From Roseiarcus sp963832305 (GTDB lineage: Bacteria > Pseudomonadota > Alphaproteobacteria > Rhizobiales > Beijerinckiaceae), in assembly GCA_963832305.1 (NCBI GenBank), contig CAWHTU010000002.1, positions 23,333 through 87,332 of the forward strand: a stretch of DNA of 64,000 nucleotides. Reading direction: 5' to 3'. Positions 9,043 through 18,150 of the stretch are shown here, in pieces; positions within the stretch are counted from its first letter, which is position 1; each line of letters starts with the position of its first letter. The notes under the pieces are model-generated. The model made no database searches and was not told the origin of the DNA. It was given only the letters and a program-made list of their open reading frames with translations. Position numbers and translations under genes: made by a program.

Positions 9043-9858
9043 TTAAGCCCCGGCGTAACGGACCGCAGACTCCGCATTGGTCGGCGCGCGGTTGAGGTTC
9101 GCGACTCCCGCGCCCGCCTTCGATTTCTCGCCTTCGGGGAGCCGGCCTTCGAGCCAAGCGGGCAGAAACGCCTCGAGCCAGGCGGCGACCCGGCCGTCGT
9201 GCTGGAACCAGCCGCCGAGATGCTCGGGACGGCTCAGCGCGCCGGGCCGCGTCAATCGATCGGCGCCGCGATGGGTCCAGCGGCACATCATGTGATAGGT
9301 GACCTCCGGGTGAAACTGGAGGCCGACCGCATGGCGGCCGTGGCGATAGGCCTGATTGGGAAAATCCTTGCCTCCGGAGGCGAGGAGCTCGGCCCCCCCG
9401 GGCAAATCGAACCCGTCGGAATGCCATTGATAGACGGTGCGCGGGAATCGCGCCCCGCACAGCGCCTCGCCAGCGGGCGTCGGCTCGATCGGGTAATAGC
9501 CGATCTCGCTGCGGCTATCCTCGTAATTGAACACCCGCGCGCCGAGCGCCCGCGCCAGCATCTGGGCGCCGAGGCAGACCCCAAGCGTGGGCTTGGCCTC
9601 GGCGAGCGGTGTCTCGAGCCAGTCGATCTCGCGTTTGACCCATTCGAGTGTGTCGTTGGCGCCCATCGGGCCGCCGAACACGATGACCCCGTCGTGATCG
9701 GCGAGCCTCTCGGGCAGCGGGTCGCCGAGGCTCGGCCGGCGGATGTCGAGCCGGACGTGCATGGCCCTGAGCACCGCGCCGATCCGGCCCGGAGTGGAGT
9801 GCTCCTGGTGCAGGATGATCAAGACGGTCGGCCGCCGGGCGAGGCTCCCCACGGGCAT
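9043..9858 (-). CDS. class I glutamine amidotransferase (GATase1-like)
   Basis: A 271-residue stand-alone glutamine amidotransferase of the GMP-synthase-like group. The nucleophile elbow GVCLGAQ places Cys95, and QFHPEV places the His183/Glu185 pair, completing the class I triad; the oxyanion strand FGGPMGAND is also present. Such proteins release ammonia from glutamine or act as gamma-glutamyl hydrolases, but without a fused synthetase domain the acceptor is unknown. The start MPVGSLARRPTVLII is favoured by a GGAGGT site 8 bases upstream. Its 3' end lies just beyond the 21-bp repeat array. Confidence 0.85.
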   Translation of the reverse strand: MPVGSLARRPTVLIILHQEHSTPGRIGAVLRAMHVRLDIRRPSLGDPLPERLADHDGVIVFGGPMGANDTLEWVKREIDWLETPLAEAKPTLGVCLGAQMLARALGARVFNYEDSRSEIGYYPIEPTPAGEALCGARFPRTVYQWHSDGFDLPGGAELLASGGKDFPNQAYRHGRHAVGLQFHPEVTYHMMCRWTHRGADRLTRPGALSRPEHLGGWFQHDGRVAAWLEAFLPAWLEGRLPEGEKSKAGAGVANLNRAPTNAESAVRYAGA

Positions 9859-9991
9859 GAACTCAGACCTCCAGCTCGACCAGCGATCGCCGCATCGATC
9901 GATTCGCAACGCAATGAAGAACGCAAGTTCGGCGCCGCAAGCTTAATGAAAGGTGAACCGGGAGCGGACGGCGCGCGCGTTCTCCGCGAGC

Positions 9992-10020
9992 TTGCCTAGC
10001 CCGGCAGGCGCCGATATACA
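9992..10020 (+). promoter_or_regulatory. sigma-70 type promoter of tRNA-Glu
   Basis: TTGCCT, 17 bases, TATACA, ending 14 bases before the tRNA. Spacing and position fit a housekeeping promoter for the tRNA gene. Confidence 0.6.
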
Positions 10021-10034
10021 AACCCCTTCTCGCC

Positions 10035-10110
10035 GCTCCCATCGTCTAGCGGTCCAGGACGTCGCCCTCTCACGGCGAAAACAGGGGTTCGAGTCCCCTT
10101 GGGAGCGCCA
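10035..10110 (+). tRNA. tRNA-Glu (CTC anticodon)
   Basis: A complete cloverleaf: acceptor stem GCTCCCA/TGGGAGC, D arm around TCTAGCGG, anticodon stem GCC/GGC with loop CTCTCAC giving anticodon CTC, T arm AGGGGTTCGAGTCCCCT, and encoded CCA at 10108-10110. It decodes GAG. A promoter lies just upstream. No attachment-site duplication of its 3' end is seen in the following bases. Confidence 0.95.
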
Positions 10111-10136
10111 GCCTTCGCCTCAAGAATCGGAATTCG

Positions 10137-10931
10137 TCAGAAAACGAGCTTCCCGCCAACGAGGGCCAGCGTGCCTGCCATCAAGGGACGCAGTACGCGC
10201 TCGGGCACGCGGGAGGCGAGATGGCTTGCGATCGCGATGCCCGGTATCGAACCGCACAGCAGCGAGACAAGCAGCAGCCAGTCGACCGAGCCTAACCACC
10301 AATGACCTGCGCCCGCGAGAAGCGTGAGCGGCACGGCGTGCGCGATGTCCGTGCCGACGATCCGAACCGTCGGCATTTTCGGATAGAGCATCAGCAAAAC
10401 CGTCACGCCGATAGCGCCCGCGCCGACCGAGGAGATCGACACCAGCACGCCCAGGACCGCGCCAAGCGTTACGGTGAGCAACGCGATTTGCCTATCGGTG
10501 CGCTTTTCCAGGAACGATGCGACGGCCGCGAGGAGCCGTCGGCGAAAGATCAGCGTGACCGCCGTCAGGATCAGCGCGAATCCCAAGGTTGTCGTAATGA
10601 CCGCGCTGGTGCCCTTGGAGTCCACGCCGAGATGCGACAACGTCAGCAGCGAGATCGCCGCTGCGGGAACGCTTCCCGACGCGAGCAGGCGAGTCACGCG
10701 CCAGTCGATTGCGTCGTTGAGTCCGTGAACAAGGGACCCGCTGATTTTCGTGATGCCCGCGTAAAGGAGATCGGTCCCGACTGCGGTTGCCGGATGGATG
10801 CCGAACAGCAGGACCAGCAACGGGGTCATCAACGAACCGCCGCCGACGCCGGTGAAGCCGACCAGCATGCCAACCGCAAAACCCGAAGCGGTATAAAGCG
10901 GATTGATCAAATGGAAAAAACTCAACGCCAC
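10137..10931 (-). CDS. TauE/SafE family sulfite exporter-like permease
   Basis: A 264-residue polytopic membrane protein with about eight hydrophobic helices. The TauE/SafE signatures are clear: GMLVGFTGVGGGSLMTPLLV near the N-terminus and its repeat SISSVGAGAIGVTVLLMLYP in the second half, reflecting the internal duplication of the family. Members export sulfite, sulfoacetate or other organosulfonates. The start is a GTG with GGGAG 5 bases upstream. It stands alone behind tRNA-Glu, so the transported anion is not indicated by neighbours. Confidence 0.88.
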   Translation of the reverse strand: MALSFFHLINPLYTASGFAVGMLVGFTGVGGGSLMTPLLVLLFGIHPATAVGTDLLYAGITKISGSLVHGLNDAIDWRVTRLLASGSVPAAAISLLTLSHLGVDSKGTSAVITTTLGFALILTAVTLIFRRRLLAAVASFLEKRTDRQIALLTVTLGAVLGVLVSISSVGAGAIGVTVLLMLYPKMPTVRIVGTDIAHAVPLTLLAGAGHWWLGSVDWLLLVSLLCGSIPGIAIASHLASRVPERVLRPLMAGTLALVGGKLVF

Positions 10932-11303
10932 GCGCTCCCGTCAGCCGGATTGAACATCGACGACCTATTTTTGCCTCTCGCAAGGCGCTTTGGCCGGTCA
11001 GTTTTCTTGGTCCGGCGCCCGACCCGGCGCGACACCATCGGGTTCAGGAGTAATCCCATAAAAATACTAGACTGATGCTAGGAAAGCAATAGGCAGGCTT
11101 GCTGGCCCTTCGGCCAGGACGAGCTCAAAGGACCGCCGTTGAGGCCCTCCCTTGCTCCTTTGCCCGCTGGCCCATTGTCGCTGCTGTGAGATCAGGTCTC
11201 TAGGGTCTTCCCCTTCGTGACGCGAATCGGGTAGTTACGTTTATTACGTTTATTGCCGTCGCCGTCAGTGTTGCCGGCCGGGTCGATCAACGGGAAGAGA
11301 TTC
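10932..11303. other. intergenic region with a stem-loop and a short direct repeat
   Basis: No gene seen in 372 bases between tauE and a low-GC orphan gene. It contains a perfect six-pair stem with tetraloop (CTGGCC-CTTC-GGCCAG, 11102-11117) without a following T run, and two 9-bp direct repeats at 11235-11252. A small RNA in 11080-11220 is possible but I recognise none. Confidence 0.4.
11235..11252. repeat. 9-bp tandem direct repeat (TTACGTTTA x2)
   Basis: Two perfect adjacent copies of TTACGTTTA lie about 50 bases before the preferred start of the downstream orphan gene. The position would suit a regulator site or the spacing element of a promoter; no matching regulator is adjacent. Confidence 0.5.
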
Positions 11304-11879
11304 GTGCAGAGCGCTTTGAAGCTCCTCCTGGCGGGAATAGCGCTCGTAATTGTTGTGGCGCTTGGAGCCATTTCTTATTCCCTGTTTGAAGGGGGGCAGG
11401 AAACAAACAAAGCCGCAAACGCCCAGCAAAGGTCGTCGGTGGACGCCGCTTCCGCCCAATGTCCGGTACGGGATCCTTCGACCGGATATGCGAGCGGCAA
11501 ATATATCTACCGTCTTTCAAACCAAGTGTTTCCGCCAAGCCCCTCGCTCAAGAAAGAGATTCAGGATGACTACGGAAAAAACGCTGAGCTGGCGGACTGG
11601 GACGATTTGAAGGCGATGCTGGCAAGTGAAGACGACATTCGGAAGTTCATCCAGGACACAGGCATCCAGCTCCAAAGCACGAATTATAATTGCGATAATA
11701 TTCTTGTCAGCCGGTCGGGCAGTGAAACAGTCCGGGGGTTACACTATCATCTCGCTCGGCACGACGGCAAAGTGCCCCCCGATTGGTCCGTTGTCGATAG
11801 CATTGGCTCGAACGATATCAATCTTGGGAGATGGAACCATTCCGGACAAGCTTTGCTAAGACTGCCACAGGCTCAATGA
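11304..11879 (+). CDS. hypothetical single-pass membrane protein
   Basis: A 191-residue protein of no family I recognise. An N-terminal hydrophobic helix (LKLLLAGIALVIVVALGAIS) should anchor it in the inner membrane, followed by a soluble periplasmic domain with two cysteines (SAQCPVRD and STNYNCDN). I chose the GTG with GGGAAGAG five bases upstream; a TTG 51 bases earlier would add 17 residues but lacks a ribosome site. Base composition is clearly lower in GC than its neighbours, suggesting recent acquisition. It converges with the adenylation/carrier/thioesterase gene; a functional link is only a guess. Confidence 0.6.
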   Translation: MQSALKLLLAGIALVIVVALGAISYSLFEGGQETNKAANAQQRSSVDAASAQCPVRDPSTGYASGKYIYRLSNQVFPPSPSLKKEIQDDYGKNAELADWDDLKAMLASEDDIRKFIQDTGIQLQSTNYNCDNILVSRSGSETVRGLHYHLARHDGKVPPDWSVVDSIGSNDINLGRWNHSGQALLRLPQAQ

Positions 11880-11925
11880 AAGCTGCTGCAGGGCGGCGCT
11901 TGACCGCCGTGCAGCAGTCGCGGGA

Positions 11926-14802
11926 CTAAACGCCCAAGGCGCGCTTGGCCAGCGACAGCGCAAACTTGGCCGCGAGCTTCCTCCAGCCGGGAAGACCAGA
12001 GGCCTGGATGTCGCTCCGCATGTGGCGGATCGCCACATCGAACCCAGAGGATCGCTCTTCCGCGACGACGGGAATGTGCAGCGGGGACGAGGTCTCCTCA
12101 TCGAACCTCCTCCGCCCTTCCTCGGTGAGGTCCACTTCGAGGAAAGTGCCCCGCGGTTCTGATACCGCGCGCTCGGACCAAGCGATGGCCTCTTCGAGAT
12201 CCGCCGCCAATTGAGTGAATGGCTCTCCTTTGACGATTTCGGGATATTCGGCGGAAAGCGTCGTCATTCGGCAACCGGCGGGCAGCAGCTTCTTGAGCAT
12301 TTGACCGGGAAAGCCGTATTCCCGACGTGGATTGAACTTGCTCCGGTCCGCCACATAGACCGCCGCCGGCGCGTCGAACGATACGTTTGCCAATAGGTCG
12401 AAGACCGGCGCATCCGCAATCACAAGCAACTGAACCTTTCGCCCCTCGCGCAGAAACTGGCGCGCAATGTCCGTCGCAACAATGGCGCCCTGACAATTTC
12501 CCGCGAGGACATAAGGCCCGCGGGGAGACGCCTGCCTGATTTCCTCGGCATAGCGTCTCGTGAGGGCTTTAGCGGTCGGCGTGCCATACTCCAGAAGCAA
12601 ATATCCGGACCGCATCGCGAAGGTGGGATGACGCGCGCCGAGCACGGCGCCAAGTCGCTCGGCCTCCTTCGAGTCCTGCGTGCACCAGAACACCGGGAGC
12701 CCGCTTTGCGCAGTCCCAACTCGCCGCAGCAGTCCGCCCTCTCTGACTGGACTTCCCGGCCAGGACTTTAGAAGAGCCCGCAGTCTTGCGGTCGTTGTCT
12801 CAGGAAGCGACGTCCCGTCGCCGTTTGGCTCCGGGGTCGAAGACGCCCATGCGCCGACCCGCTCGGAGGGACTCAAGGTCCGCCCGACGGGGCGCTCGGG
12901 CGACCGTCGGAAGAAACCTGCAATCTCGGATATGCTCACCTTCCCGGGGAATGCCGCAAACGGAACTGGCGATCCGAATTTCTCCTCAAGGAGAAACGAT
13001 AACTGAAGGGCCAGAATCGAATCTCCGCCCATAGCAAAAAAATCGGCGCCGCGATCGACGTTCTGGGAACACTTCAACAGTCGGGCCCAAACCAATCGGA
13101 TTTCCCGCTCGATGTCGTCCTCGGTCTTCGCGGGCGAAGAAGTTTGTAAATCCAGGCGATGGACCCGTTTCTCAGCCCCAGCATCGCCAAGCCCGGCCGC
13201 CAGTTGCAGCCGCCTCACCTTTCCGAGCGGCGTTCTGGGGACGTCCCGCCGGTCGATGAGCGCAACCGCTTCTGGGACGAAGCGATAGGTCGAGGCCAGG
13301 ATTTCGCGGACCTCGCCCGCGACTTGCGCGACTACGAAATCGTCAGCCTCCTCGACCGCGACGAATATTGCGAACGCCTTTCCGCCGGCGGGATCTCGCG
13401 CCGAAGCCGCGCTGGCCAAGGGAGCGGCGTAGACCTCGCTGAATGCGCTCCGTGTTTTGATCGCCTCCTCAATCTCCTGGCACGAGTATTTCCGCGCGTT
13501 CACGACGATCAGCTCTTTCTCACGGCCGATGACGGCGAGCTTTCCGTTCGTAAGGGCGCCCAGGTCGCCGGTCCGCAACCAGCCGTCGGCGGTAAAGAGC
13601 CTACTTGTCTCGCCGGCGTCGCCTATGTAGCCGGAAGCCATCGTCGGACCACGCACTTCGATTGCGCCGACGCAGTCCTCGTTCAGGACTTGGCCGTCTC
13701 CGCCGACGACGCGCACAGCATGTCCCGCGGTTGGCCGGTCGAGAAGGATGCGCCCCTCGTTGAATGTAGCCGAAGCGGCGGAAAAGGGAGTTGCGCCGCC
13801 GACAACCGGCCCGCACTCCGTCAAGCCATAGCCCAGGATGATGGCGTCCTCGCGCAACCCGAACGGCGCGAGACAATCGAAAAACTGGCGGCAGAGAATG
13901 GGAGAGATGGGTTCCGCGCCGACGCCGATCTTCCGGATGTGATCGAGCCGCCAGCGTCTTCCTGGGTAGGCCTCGAGGGCGCCAATGATAAGGGAGACGC
14001 CAAAGTTCGTCATTGTCGCGTGGGTGGCCTGCGTCTCTTCCATGACGTCCAGCCAAACGAGCGGATTGGCGACGAAGCACTCGGCGTCCAGGTGGACCTT
14101 GCGCTTCAGGTTTGGCGCCGCCAACCCCAACCCCATGACGTGGTCGTAAGGCGACCACGACAGAAACGTACTGCCGTTCTCGGCATCCGGCACTTTCGGC
14201 CACCACCGGGCGAGCACCGCCCGCTCGCTGAGGCCAACCATCTTAGGCCGGCCCGTGGCGCCGGAAGTGAGGATGGCGAGGCAAAGTCGCTCGCTTCCGG
14301 CTTCGAAGAGATTTGGCAAATCCGGCCGGCCGCGCGTCTGTTCCGCGAACTCACTGAAGACGATGCTGTCCAGTGGTGCGCTCGCGGCGAGGCGCGAATC
14401 GTCAGTGATGAGAGTGGCGGCCCTGTCGAGAGCCCTTCGCACGAACGCGAGAACCTCGTCGCAACCCTTTTGTCCGAAGCGCCGCTCGACGTCATGGATT
14501 AGCGGCACGGCGACGAAGCCGCCTACAGCGGACGCCCAAAGGGCGGGGATGAAATCCTCGCTGTGGCGAAGATTGATGATGAGGCCGTCGCCCGGCCGCA
14601 TTCCGCGCTCCTGCAAGCCGGCGGCTAGTCTTGCCGCTTCTTCGAGCGTTTCTTGGTAGGTAGAAGTTCGGTGCGGCGCGTTCGCCTTCGCGTGGATGAA
14701 GCCCCCTTCAGGGAAACGCGCGGGCGCGCCGGAGATTGCGTCGCGCAAGCATGCGTATGGCGGCGCCTCGATGCTCTCGCCATGCGCGATGGCGAGCGTC
14801 AT
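11926..14802 (-). CDS. AMP-binding / acyl-carrier / thioesterase multidomain enzyme (NRPS-like)
   Basis: A 958-residue three-domain enzyme. Residues about 1-580 are an adenylate-forming domain: LTSGATGRPK near 179, GYGLTECGP near 324, RTGDLG near 410, IGREKELIVV near 425 and PRTPLGKVRR with the catalytic Lys near 528. Residues about 560-635 are a carrier domain with FFAMGGDSILAL, Ser595 being the phosphopantetheine site. Residues about 700-900 are an alpha/beta thioesterase whose elbow reads GNCQGA, so the nucleophile is Cys770 rather than Ser. It should activate an acyl or aryl acid, load it on the carrier and release it. There is no condensation or ketosynthase domain. The ATG overlaps the stop of the YdcF gene (ATGA), so the two are translationally coupled. 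The product is unknown. Confidence 0.88.
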   Translation of the reverse strand: MTLAIAHGESIEAPPYACLRDAISGAPARFPEGGFIHAKANAPHRTSTYQETLEEAARLAAGLQERGMRPGDGLIINLRHSEDFIPALWASAVGGFVAVPLIHDVERRFGQKGCDEVLAFVRRALDRAATLITDDSRLAASAPLDSIVFSEFAEQTRGRPDLPNLFEAGSERLCLAILTSGATGRPKMVGLSERAVLARWWPKVPDAENGSTFLSWSPYDHVMGLGLAAPNLKRKVHLDAECFVANPLVWLDVMEETQATHATMTNFGVSLIIGALEAYPGRRWRLDHIRKIGVGAEPISPILCRQFFDCLAPFGLREDAIILGYGLTECGPVVGGATPFSAASATFNEGRILLDRPTAGHAVRVVGGDGQVLNEDCVGAIEVRGPTMASGYIGDAGETSRLFTADGWLRTGDLGALTNGKLAVIGREKELIVVNARKYSCQEIEEAIKTRSAFSEVYAAPLASAASARDPAGGKAFAIFVAVEEADDFVVAQVAGEVREILASTYRFVPEAVALIDRRDVPRTPLGKVRRLQLAAGLGDAGAEKRVHRLDLQTSSPAKTEDDIEREIRLVWARLLKCSQNVDRGADFFAMGGDSILALQLSFLLEEKFGSPVPFAAFPGKVSISEIAGFFRRSPERPVGRTLSPSERVGAWASSTPEPNGDGTSLPETTTARLRALLKSWPGSPVREGGLLRRVGTAQSGLPVFWCTQDSKEAERLGAVLGARHPTFAMRSGYLLLEYGTPTAKALTRRYAEEIRQASPRGPYVLAGNCQGAIVATDIARQFLREGRKVQLLVIADAPVFDLLANVSFDAPAAVYVADRSKFNPRREYGFPGQMLKKLLPAGCRMTTLSAEYPEIVKGEPFTQLAADLEEAIAWSERAVSEPRGTFLEVDLTEEGRRRFDEETSSPLHIPVVAEERSSGFDVAIRHMRSDIQASGLPGWRKLAAKFALSLAKRALGV

Positions 14803-15362
14803 ACTGCGGTTTTCTCGGCTTCGTGGATCGAGACGGAGTAGTATTTTTCGATCTTGGCGAGCTCCGACGCGACATTCTCGCGCCCATGGTGGGATTGGCG
14901 CCAATCCGAAGATGAATAATGCCTGCTCGGATAGCAGACCCACCCAATCTCGACTGAGCGCGGGAAATGGCGCCGCGCCGCGATGATCGCTCGTCTGATG
15001 TGATAGTGGATCGTGACCAGCACGATTGATCTTAACTCCTCGAGGCCGATCTTCGCATCGAGGAGGTCCCTGGAAAAGCTTATGTTCTGATCGGTATGCG
15101 CCGCTCTGGGTTCGACCAGGATATCCGCCTTCGGAACGCCTGACGCGCGCGCGAGCGCGGCCATCTCGATCGCTTCCGTCGCCTTGATCCTTGAATTATA
15201 TCCTCCAGTAAACAAGAGCCTTTTAGCCTTGCCCTCCCGGTACAACCCGATGCCGCGGGTGACTGGCCGGCGCCAATCGCTCATTCCAAGAACAATAGCG
15301 ACGTCGGCATCCAGAAAGTTATCTGGAACGAAAATGTATTTCCCGACTCGAGTGACGTCCAT
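14799..15362 (-). CDS. YdcF family (DUF218) protein
   Basis: A 187-residue DUF218/YdcF-type protein. Family landmarks are the N-terminal strand DADVAIVLGMSDWRRPVTRG, the glycine-rich LLFTGGYN, a VEPRAAHTDQN segment and VTIHYHIRRAIIAARRHFP. DUF218 proteins bind S-adenosylmethionine in one structure (YdcF) or act in envelope polysaccharide biology (SanA, ElyC), and many lack a membrane helix as here. The stop overlaps the start of the adenylation/carrier/thioesterase gene by four bases, so the two form an operon and this protein probably serves the same pathway. Its exact reaction is unknown. Confidence 0.8.
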   Translation of the reverse strand: MDVTRVGKYIFVPDNFLDADVAIVLGMSDWRRPVTRGIGLYREGKAKRLLFTGGYNSRIKATEAIEMAALARASGVPKADILVEPRAAHTDQNISFSRDLLDAKIGLEELRSIVLVTIHYHIRRAIIAARRHFPRSVEIGWVCYPSRHYSSSDWRQSHHGRENVASELAKIEKYYSVSIHEAEKTAV

Positions 15363-15410
15363 GTCCGATTCCGGGTGTTTGCTACACCCTTTGCGCAGCG
15401 AGCGTCTACA

Positions 15411-16523
15411 TTACGTTAACCGGTTCAGTTTGTTCCGCAGCGTTCGGACGCGCGTCGCGGATTTGTTCAAGGCGTCGACGGACAATGTTCCATCCGCCAA
15501 CGCTTCGCTGATCCACGACGCGATCGTTTCGGGCAAGGCGGGATCGTAATTCTTGCGGTTTCTTACCATGAGCGCGTCGTTGCCCGCTCCCAAAGCCTGC
15601 ATGATCGCCGAGCGGCGCGCGAAACCATAACCGACCGCGCCCATATCGAGATCGTCCGTCATCGCGACGCCGTCGAAGTCGAGGTCATTGCGCAGAAGTC
15701 CCGTGACGATCTCGGGCGACAGCGCCGCCGGACGGTTGTCGGGCGCGATGGTCTTAAGGAGCGAATAGCCGCTCATCACCGCGGCGGCGCCCTCTTCGCG
15801 GATCAGGCGCCTGAACGGGAGCAGGTCAGCTTGCGACCAGACTGCGGTAATGTCTGGCGCCCACTCGTGACTGTCGCTTTGCGCGCCGCCCTGGCCCGGG
15901 AAGTGCTTGAGCGCGCAGCATACGCCGCTCGCCCCAAAACCGCGAATGAAAGCGCCTGCATAGGCGGTCACAGTTTCGGCGTTGTCGCTGAATGCTCTGC
16001 CATATCGGCCGATAGCCGGGTTGCCGGGATTCTCGAGGTCGACGACAGGCGCGAGGTTCAAATTGAATCCGAGGCCAGCCATGGCGCGTCCGGCCTCTGT
16101 ATAGATTTCTTCCGCCTCCGCGACGCTATATTCAGCGGCGACTTGCAGCGCGGAGGGAAGTCTGGCGCAGCCATGCGCCTCGATCAGCCGCTGGACAGCG
16201 CCCCCCTCATGATCGATGGCGAGGATCACCTTTCGTGACGACCCGCCGGAAAAGAGACTGGTGAGACCCAGCACCTCGTCTTTGTCTCCAATATTGTCCT
16301 TGACAAAAACGACCCCGCCGACCGCTCCGTCGTGAATCTGCTTGGCAAGCGCCTGCGCTGCGGGAGATTGCGCGTTGCTGCCGGAAAATCCCAGAATCAG
16401 CAGTTCGCCCGCGATGGCGCGCGCCTCCTGTGTCGGCGCGGCCGCAGTTAGTCGCGCATTGTCTGCGCCGACGAGAGCCGCCGACACGCCGGCGACGCTG
16501 AGCAGGAAGTTGCGGCGGTCCAT
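15411..16523 (-). CDS. Tat-exported glycoside hydrolase family 3 (NagZ-like beta-N-acetylhexosaminidase)
   Basis: A 370-residue single-domain GH3 enzyme. The N-terminus MDRRNFLLSVAGVSAALVGA is a twin-arginine signal. Catalytic landmarks of the NagZ group are IDHEGG (104-108), KHFPGQG (206-212) followed by SDSH (the Asp-His dyad) and MTDDLDMGA with the nucleophile Asp at 290/291. NagZ enzymes remove N-acetylglucosamine from muropeptides in the cytoplasm; a Tat signal here implies action in the periplasm or outside the cell. A GGAG site precedes the ATG. It follows the YdcF gene on the same strand by convention but is separated by about 50 bases and upstream, so it could be first in the same transcript. 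Confidence 0.85.
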   Translation of the reverse strand: MDRRNFLLSVAGVSAALVGADNARLTAAAPTQEARAIAGELLILGFSGSNAQSPAAQALAKQIHDGAVGGVVFVKDNIGDKDEVLGLTSLFSGGSSRKVILAIDHEGGAVQRLIEAHGCARLPSALQVAAEYSVAEAEEIYTEAGRAMAGLGFNLNLAPVVDLENPGNPAIGRYGRAFSDNAETVTAYAGAFIRGFGASGVCCALKHFPGQGGAQSDSHEWAPDITAVWSQADLLPFRRLIREEGAAAVMSGYSLLKTIAPDNRPAALSPEIVTGLLRNDLDFDGVAMTDDLDMGAVGYGFARRSAIMQALGAGNDALMVRNRKNYDPALPETIASWISEALADGTLSVDALNKSATRVRTLRNKLNRLT

Positions 16524-16648
16524 ACTGCTCCGCGAAACTAGGTGTCGGGTATCAACCAGGACTTTGGTTAATTTACCATCCCTGCTCGAACGGGCGTCGT
16601 AAACCTTTTGGCTGGCGTGGAAAAAGACAAAAACGTTTGATGCCAGGG

Positions 16649-16810
16649 TCAGCGGCCCGCGTAGAAGCCGCTGGTCTGCGCCTGATGGATGGGATCCTGG
16701 ACGCCGGAGACGGCGAAGCGGGCTGACCGGACCGATCCGTTTGGCGATTCGGTGGCGTTGCATCCGGCGAGCGCCAACGCAACCAAAGCGAAAATGATCG
16801 AAAGGCGCAT
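16649..16810 (-). CDS. small lipoprotein
   Basis: A 53-residue predicted lipoprotein. MRLSIIFALVALALAGC is a textbook lipoprotein leader with lipobox LAGC, giving a mature peptide of about 37 residues (CNATESPNGSVRSARF...). A GGAG ribosome site lies about 8 bases before the ATG. The mature part has no domain I recognise. It sits alone between the GH3 enzyme and the LLM oxidoreductase, all on the same strand. Confidence 0.65.
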   Translation of the reverse strand: MRLSIIFALVALALAGCNATESPNGSVRSARFAVSGVQDPIHQAQTSGFYAGR

Positions 16811-17004
16811 GGGCGCATTCTCCTGGTTCGCTTGAAATCCGGCTAGGACTGGCGCGATCGTCGCCGTTCCGAGGCTGGAAAAAGGCCCTGCTCTTTCGCC
16901 GACGGTTCCCAGCCAGCGGGAGAAGCCAGCCCCATCCTCTACGCGAGGCAGGCCGCCTTGGATCACACGGACGAAGCGCGATCGGCTTTCGACTCTGCTC
17001 GCTG

Positions 17005-17998
17005 CTAGGACGGGGCCGCTCGCGCAGCCGCAGCGATAAGCTCGAAGGAGCGCAGGCGCGCACGATGCTCGTAGACGTCGGAGACGACGATCAGTTCATC
17101 GGCGCCGGTTTCCGCGACCAGCGCTTCGATGCCGGCGCGGACCGTTTCGGGCGAGCCGACGATGGAGCGGGCCAGCATCCTTTGCGCCTGCGCCTTCTCC
17201 ATCGGCGACCAGTAGCCCTCGATGTCGTCGATCGGCGGCTGGCTCAAGCCGCGCGCGCCGCGAAAGATGTTGGCGAACGACATCTGCTGGGTCGTGGCGA
17301 GGCGACGCGCTTCGGCGTCGCTGTCGGCGGCGATGATGTTGACGCCGACCATTGCGTAGGGCTGGTCGAGTTGTTCGGACGGCTTGAAGCGGCTGCGATA
17401 GATCTCGAGCGCGGGAATGAGCAGGTCGGGCGCGAAATGCGATGCGAATGCATAAGGGAGCCCGAGCTCCGCGGCGAGCATCGCGCCGAAATGGCTGGAT
17501 CCGAGGATCCAGAGCGGCACTTCCGTTCCTGCCGCCGGCACCGCCTGGATGCGTTGGCCGGAAGCGGCTGGAGCCAGGAACGCCTGCAACTCGATAACAT
17601 CCTGGGGGAAGGTTTCCGCGGCCTCCGGCGGACGGCGCAAGGCGCGCAACGTGATCTGGTCCGTGCCAGGCGCGCGGCCGAGTCCGAGGTCGATGCGTCC
17701 CGGAAAGAGCCGCGCCAGCGTTCCGAACTGCTCGGCGATGACATAGGGCGCATGGTTTGGCAGCATGATGCCGCCCGCCCCGACGCGGATCGTCGTCGTA
17801 CCCGCCGCGAGGTGGGCAAGCACGACCGACGTCGCGGCGCTCGCGACGCCTGGCATGTTGTGATGCTCCGCCACCCAGATGCGGCGATAGCCCCATCGCT
17901 CGGCATTGGCGGCCAGGTCGCGGGCGTTCATCGAGCGCGCCACCGGCGTCAGTCTCCTGGGTCACCCGGACAAGCTCGAGAATGGATAAGGGGGTCAT
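17005..17998 (-). CDS. LLM class flavin-dependent oxidoreductase (apparent frameshift near the N-terminus)
   Basis: A luciferase-like monooxygenase of about 330 residues (MsnO8-type), acting on an unknown small molecule with reduced FMN. The main frame carries WGYRRIWVAEHHNMPG, TTIRVGAGGIMLPNHAP, FPGRIDLGLGRAPGTD and a C-terminal VVSDVYEHRARL block. The first beta strand (MTPLSILELV) lies in another frame and joins the main frame near 17935-17945, where one extra base seems present. Without repair the main frame could start at a GTG at 17943, but that product would lack strand one of the TIM barrel. I regard this as one gene with an indel or sequencing error. Confidence 0.78.
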
Positions 17999-18150
17999 TG
18001 GCAAGGCGACAGTTCTCGCGTCCCGTTGTTTCTCTGGCCGGAAAGCCCTGGTCGACGCCAGACCCGCGCGGGTTCCGCAACGCGCGCCTCGACAACGCAG
18101 GCCTGGCGGCTAAGCGAAACGCGCGGAACGGCTTTTGCCCGGAGTCTACG

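Noticed and set aside
8793..9095. Leu/Arg-rich heptad protein over the 21-bp array
   Set aside because: Its sequence follows from the repeat period, it has no good ribosome site and it overlaps the amidotransferase 3' end.
10099..10305. plus-strand frame just after tRNA-Glu, considered as an integrase-type remnant
   Set aside because: It is the shadow of the TauE gene and no repeat of the tRNA 3' end is found downstream.
11080..11220. candidate 6S, SRP or tmRNA gene in the gap after tauE
   Set aside because: No diagnostic conserved sequence of these RNAs is present; only one short stem is seen.
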